From positions 169,622-233,621 of the forward strand of contig JACPNX010000044.1 in the NCBI GenBank assembly GCA_016185275.1: 64,000 nt of DNA. The letters are read 5' to 3'. This DNA is from Actinomycetota bacterium. GTDB taxonomy: Bacteria > Actinomycetota > Acidimicrobiia > Acidimicrobiales > Iamiaceae. Shown here in pieces: positions 60,523-64,000 of this stretch. How positions within the stretch are numbered: the first letter of the stretch is position 1; the number at the start of each line of letters is the position of its first letter. The notes beneath the pieces are model-generated. The model ran no database searches, was not told the origin of the DNA, and saw only the letters and a list, made by a program, of their open reading frames with translations. Made by a program: the position numbers and the translations under genes.

Positions 60523-61852
60523 GGGCTGCCTCGGCGGTGCGAGCGGTGCCGGTGTCGACGCCTTGGACGGCGACCATGATCACGCGACCACGCTTCCAGG
60601 CGACGAGCACCGGCTCACTGGCCACCAGGAAGGCGGCGCCGTCGCCGACCCCGGATACCGGTGCGCCCAGGTTGAACTGCCCGGTCGACCATCCTCCGAC
60701 CATGGTGTACAGGGCGGCGTAGGCGGCACCGTCATCGGCCCGCGGCCACGTGCATGTGGCGCTTCCCACCCGGCCGTGGCTGAGCTGGCCGGGGCCCCCC
60801 GGGGGCGGCAGGCCGGCCGCGGTGAGATCCCCCGGCACGAGCGCCCGGCAGGGGTTGGGTCCCTCCGAGAGGTACGGGCCCGCCGCGGTCGTGGTGACCT
60901 CGGAGGGAGATGAGAGGCGCTGCGCGTCGCCCATCGCCTTGATGGCCGTCGCGATCACCGTGGCTCGACCATCGGAGTCCCAGTCGAAGCAGCACCGCTT
61001 GGTGCGCACGACCAGCCGCATCCGCGACAGGACGACGACGTCGATCTCGTCGTACTCCGTGGTGGTTCCGGTGCGGCCGGCGACCTGCCACGCGAAGCGG
61101 TAGCCGAGACCCCGGCCACCGAAGGGCGCCGCCGATCGGACGACCTTGGGCGAGGACGGCGTGCCCCGCAGCTTCGAGCGGTCGAGGGCCTGGGTCAGCA
61201 GGCAGTCGCGGTAGCGCTTGTCGCCGGCTCGTCGAGCGTCGGCGACGGCGCCGGTCTCGTCCGGGTACCGGTACGCCTGGACGCTGAGCTCGCCGGCCTC
61301 GCCGCCCCCGACGGCCGCCCACGTCCACCGGCGTTGGAACCCGGCGCGGATCGACTCGCCGAGGCCCGTGGGCGAACATTGGGGCTCGACGGCGTCGGTG
61401 TCGGTCGGGCCCTCGCCGGCCACGGTCCATCGGGACCCGATCACGTCGTCGACGCTGTCGACGACCTGCCGTTCCGCGCCCGTCAGGTCGACGACCTCGG
61501 CGCCGCCGCCCGCGGGAGCGAAGGTCACGGCGGGACCACGGCGCGGGTCGGCCGCGGGGCCGGTCTTCGTGCCCCGCCCGATCAGGGCGATGGCGCCCAC
61601 GGCTCCGAGGGCGACGACCACGACGGCCGCGAGCACCACCCGGAGGTTGAGCCCGTCACCCGGGTCGCCCGCCGATCGGGGAGCGCCACGGCCGGCGTCG
61701 GGCCACACCGGACCTGGCGCGCCGGCCGGACCTGGGGCGCCGGCGGGGCCGGCGGGAAGATCCTGCGCCGGGCGACGGACCGGGGTGGGCGGCGGCGGGA
61801 GCGGAGGCGCGGGCGCGCTCCACCGGTCACCAGCCTGGTCGTAGTCGGTCAC
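60485..61852 (-). CDS. Membrane-anchored protein of unknown function with Pro-rich N-terminus
   Basis: 455 residues. The first 65 residues are Pro/Ala/Gly-rich (PPLPPPPTPVRRP, AGAPGPAGAPGP), followed by a single membrane helix (VVLAAVVVVALGAVGAIALIG). A large outside domain has Cys residues in CSPTGLGE, RDCLLTQAL, KRCCFDWD, PCRALVPGD and CTWPRADDG, likely disulfides. The second part (NPCRALVPGDLTAAGLPP) resembles the DUF3558-like substrate-binding lipoproteins of actinobacteria, but the match is weak. No function can be given. Confidence 0.75.
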   Translation of the reverse strand: MTDYDQAGDRWSAPAPPLPPPPTPVRRPAQDLPAGPAGAPGPAGAPGPVWPDAGRGAPRSAGDPGDGLNLRVVLAAVVVVALGAVGAIALIGRGTKTGPAADPRRGPAVTFAPAGGGAEVVDLTGAERQVVDSVDDVIGSRWTVAGEGPTDTDAVEPQCSPTGLGESIRAGFQRRWTWAAVGGGEAGELSVQAYRYPDETGAVADARRAGDKRYRDCLLTQALDRSKLRGTPSSPKVVRSAAPFGGRGLGYRFAWQVAGRTGTTTEYDEIDVVVLSRMRLVVRTKRCCFDWDSDGRATVIATAIKAMGDAQRLSSPSEVTTTAAGPYLSEGPNPCRALVPGDLTAAGLPPPGGPGQLSHGRVGSATCTWPRADDGAAYAALYTMVGGWSTGQFNLGAPVSGVGDGAAFLVASEPVLVAWKRGRVIMVAVQGVDTGTARTAEAALARTALDRLFPG

Positions 61853-61924
61853 GGTCGCCCTCCTTCGACGCGTCGTCTCCTGTCGGCGGCGCGCCGCCGC
61901 CCCTTGAGGGGTTCGGCGCTCGAT

Positions 61925-64000
61925 TCAGCGGGCGACGAAGTACTTGGCCTTGGGGTGATGGCAGATGATGGCGGAGGTGGTCTGCTCCGGCTGGTACTGC
62001 CAGCCGGTCTCCTCGGACACCTCGATGCCGAGGCGGTCAGCGCCGACGAGCCGGGCGACGGTGGCGTTGTCCTCGAGGTCGGGGCAGGCCGGGTACCCCC
62101 ACGAGTAGCGGCCGCCCCGGTACTGCTGGCGGAACAGGCCCTGGAGGGTGGGGCCGTCCTGGTCGCCGAAGCCCCAGTCGACCCGCATGCGCCGGTGCCA
62201 CAGCTCGGCCAACGCCTCGGCCATCTCCACTCCGAGGCCGTGCAGCATCAGGTACTCCTGGTACCGGTCGGCGGCGAACAGCTCGGCGGTGCGCTCCGAC
62301 ACCTTGGCGCCCATGGTCACGATCGTGAAGCCGGCGTAGTCGACATCGGTCGACTCGATCGGCCGGAAGAAGTCCGAGATGCAGTAGTACGGCTCGCGGC
62401 GGGACCGCGGGAACCGGAAGCGCGTGAGCTCGTTGTCGCGTGACTCGTCCTCCCAGACGACGAGGTCCTCACCGTCGCCGTTGACCGGCCACCAGCCGTA
62501 CGCGACGGCCGGCTGCAGGAGGTCCTCGCGGCGGGCCCGGTCGATCTGCTCCCGCAGCAGCGGGCGGATGCGGGACTTGAACTCGTCGTCCGACTCGCCG
62601 CCCTCGGGCCGGAAGCCCCACTGGTTGCGGAACAGGGCCGTCTCGTTCAGGTACGCGGCGATCTCGTCCAGGGCGACGCCCTTGACGAGCTCCGAGCCCG
62701 TGAACGGAGGTACGTAGACCTCGTTGTCATCCTCGACGTCGACGCCCCGCGCGGGGATCGTCGCGAGGTCGGCGTCCGTTGCGTAGCGCTCCTTGAGCCG
62801 GCTCGGCACCGTGGACTCCGAGGGGGTGCGACCCCATGCCGGGTCGTCGGCCTCCGGGTCGCGCCGGATCTCCCCGAGTCGGTCCATGACCCGCAGGCCC
62901 TCGAAGGCGTCCTTGCCGTAGAACACCCGGCCCTCGTACACCGCTCGCAGGTCGCGCTCGACGTACGAGCGCGTCAGGGCCGCGCCGCCGAGCAGCACCG
63001 GGATCGACGAGAGGTTGCGGGCGTTGAGCTCTTCGAGGTTGTCCCGCATGATCAGCGTCGACTTCACGAGCAGGCCGCTCATGCCGATCGCATCGGCTCT
63101 GACCTCCACGGCCTTCTCGATCATCTCGGCGATCGAGACCTTGATGCCGAGGTTGTGCACCTCGTAGCCGTTGTTGGTGAGGATGATGTCCACCAGGTTC
63201 TTGCCGATGTCGTGGACGTCGCCCTTCACGGTGGCCAGCACGATGCGGCCCTTGCCGCTGTCGCCCTCGACCTTGTCCATGTGCGGTTCGAGGTGGGCGA
63301 CCGCGCTCTTCATGGTCTCGGCCGACTGCAGCACGAACGGCAGCTGCATCTCACCCGACGCGAAGAGCTCGCCGACGACCTTCATGCCGGCCAGGAGCAC
63401 GTCGTTCACGATGGCGAGCGCGGGCATGCCCGCGCCGAGGGCTTCGTCGAGGTCGTCGGTGAGGCCGTCGCGGTCGCCGTCGATGATCCGCTGCGAGAGC
63501 CGCTGCTCCACCGGCCAGTCGGTGCGGTCCTCCTTCACCGTGGCGTGCGCCTGCACGCCGCTGAACACCTCGAGCAGCTTCTGCAGCGGGTCGTAGCCCG
63601 GGTCGCTGCCCGACAGCGCACCCGCGGCCCCGCGACGGTCGTAGATGAGGTCGAGGCTCACGTCGCGCTGCTCGTCGGAGATGCGGTTGAGGGGGAGGAT
63701 CTTCGACGGGTGCACGATGGCGGCGTCCAGCCCGGCCTCCACGCACTCGTGCAGGAACACGGAGTTGAGGACGTGTCGGGCCGCCGGGCTGAGCCCGAAC
63801 GACACGTTCGACACGCCCAGCACCGTCAACGCTCCCGGGATCTCGGCCTTGATGCGACGGATCGCCTCCATGGTCGCCATGGCGTCTCGGCGGAGGTCGT
63901 CGTCGCCCGTCGACAGGGGGAACGTCAAAGCATCGAAGATCAGGTCGCTCGGTTCGAGGCCGTAGCGGTCGACGGCCAGGTCGGCGATGCGGTGCGCGAC
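61925..64000 (-). CDS. metH: Cobalamin-dependent methionine synthase, C-terminal part (cut by window edge)
   Basis: The last 691 residues are visible; the homocysteine-binding N-terminus lies beyond 64000. The end of the pterin-binding domain (LIFDALTFPLSTGD, TVLGVSNVSFGLSPAARHVLNS) is followed by the cap (VQAHATVKEDRTD, LPFVLQSAETMKSAVAHLEPHM) and the B12 domain with the His ligand in VKGDVHDIGKNLVDIILTNNGYEVHNLGI. The SAM-binding activation domain contains YCISDFF and RYSWGYPACPDLEDN. It methylates homocysteine using methyltetrahydrofolate. The activation-domain end (YFVAR) is complete. Confidence 0.96.
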   Translation of the reverse strand, partial: VAHRIADLAVDRYGLEPSDLIFDALTFPLSTGDDDLRRDAMATMEAIRRIKAEIPGALTVLGVSNVSFGLSPAARHVLNSVFLHECVEAGLDAAIVHPSKILPLNRISDEQRDVSLDLIYDRRGAAGALSGSDPGYDPLQKLLEVFSGVQAHATVKEDRTDWPVEQRLSQRIIDGDRDGLTDDLDEALGAGMPALAIVNDVLLAGMKVVGELFASGEMQLPFVLQSAETMKSAVAHLEPHMDKVEGDSGKGRIVLATVKGDVHDIGKNLVDIILTNNGYEVHNLGIKVSIAEMIEKAVEVRADAIGMSGLLVKSTLIMRDNLEELNARNLSSIPVLLGGAALTRSYVERDLRAVYEGRVFYGKDAFEGLRVMDRLGEIRRDPEADDPAWGRTPSESTVPSRLKERYATDADLATIPARGVDVEDDNEVYVPPFTGSELVKGVALDEIAAYLNETALFRNQWGFRPEGGESDDEFKSRIRPLLREQIDRARREDLLQPAVAYGWWPVNGDGEDLVVWEDESRDNELTRFRFPRSRREPYYCISDFFRPIESTDVDYAGFTIVTMGAKVSERTAELFAADRYQEYLMLHGLGVEMAEALAELWHRRMRVDWGFGDQDGPTLQGLFRQQYRGGRYSWGYPACPDLEDNATVARLVGADRLGIEVSEETGWQYQPEQTTSAIICHHPKAKYFVAR

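Overview
This 64 kb window is chromosomal DNA from a very GC-rich actinobacterium. The evidence is strong G/C bias at third codon positions, frequent GTG starts, ATGA/GTGA gene overlaps, a mycothiol-type DinB-fold (MDMPI-like) protein, a homodimeric AceE pyruvate dehydrogenase, cobalamin-dependent MetH, and Ku plus a LigD-type polymerase. The gene set would suit Acidimicrobiia or a related lineage, but no rRNA or tRNA is present to fix the taxonomy. Most genes are ordinary housekeeping or accessory metabolism.

Layout. 1-8.8 kb: a cut-off glutamine amidotransferase, a metallo-hydrolase/nitroreductase/flavin monooxygenase operon, uracil-DNA glycosylase, a PIN/Phd toxin-antitoxin pair, an acyl-CoA dehydrogenase, a probable small structured RNA with a 14-codon ORF (6757-6962), and a helix-hairpin-helix glycosylase. 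8.8-14.8 kb: a three-gene signalling operon (receiver-PP2C, CHASE3 kinase, receiver), then aceE. 14.9-25.4 kb: an RNase HI-SLOG fusion and hydantoinase/oxoprolinase genes hyuA and hyuB. Around these lie two related coiled-coil membrane proteins, a foreign-looking AAA ATPase and a second partial copy of the hyuB 3' end. A PP2C-like/histidine-kinase-type ATPase fusion, an SDR and an MDMPI-like protein follow. 25.5-34 kb: SDR and epimerase genes, mscL, a 30-residue membrane peptide, lipoamide dehydrogenase, an E2 acyltransferase, and a gene fusing LipB to LipA. These last three make and use protein-bound lipoate, together with AceE.

36.5-56.5 kb is the most distinctive part: a complete Wzx/Wzy-type exopolysaccharide locus. 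It holds an initiating sugar-phosphate transferase, a GH26-like lipoprotein, a Wzz/BY-kinase-like protein without the Walker A lysine, a flippase, a polymerase/ligase, glycosyltransferases including an Alg13/Alg14-like pair, and two sulfotransferases. Nine of these genes form one tightly packed minus-strand operon. Beside it are a secreted protein of seven GAHWT repeats, a GGDEF-EAL c-di-GMP enzyme broken by one missing G at its GGDEF motif, and two tandem secreted beta-propeller-like proteins. Three promoter regions here carry paired CAC-N5-GTG boxes whose centres are 29-30 bp apart. I propose they form one regulon that links polysaccharide synthesis to matrix proteins; the boxes partly resemble the operator of the c-di-GMP receptor BldD.

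56.6-64 kb: a membrane protein, Ku and LigD-polymerase genes for end joining, an endonuclease/exonuclease/phosphatase-fold protein, a membrane-anchored protein and the C-terminal two thirds of MetH.

Two features recur across the window. About fifteen start codons lie 6-9 nt after a TANNNT hexamer, which suggests leaderless transcription. Short GC-rich tandem or direct repeats of 16-21 bp lie at gene borders. Function calls rest on motifs read by eye; no database search was possible.
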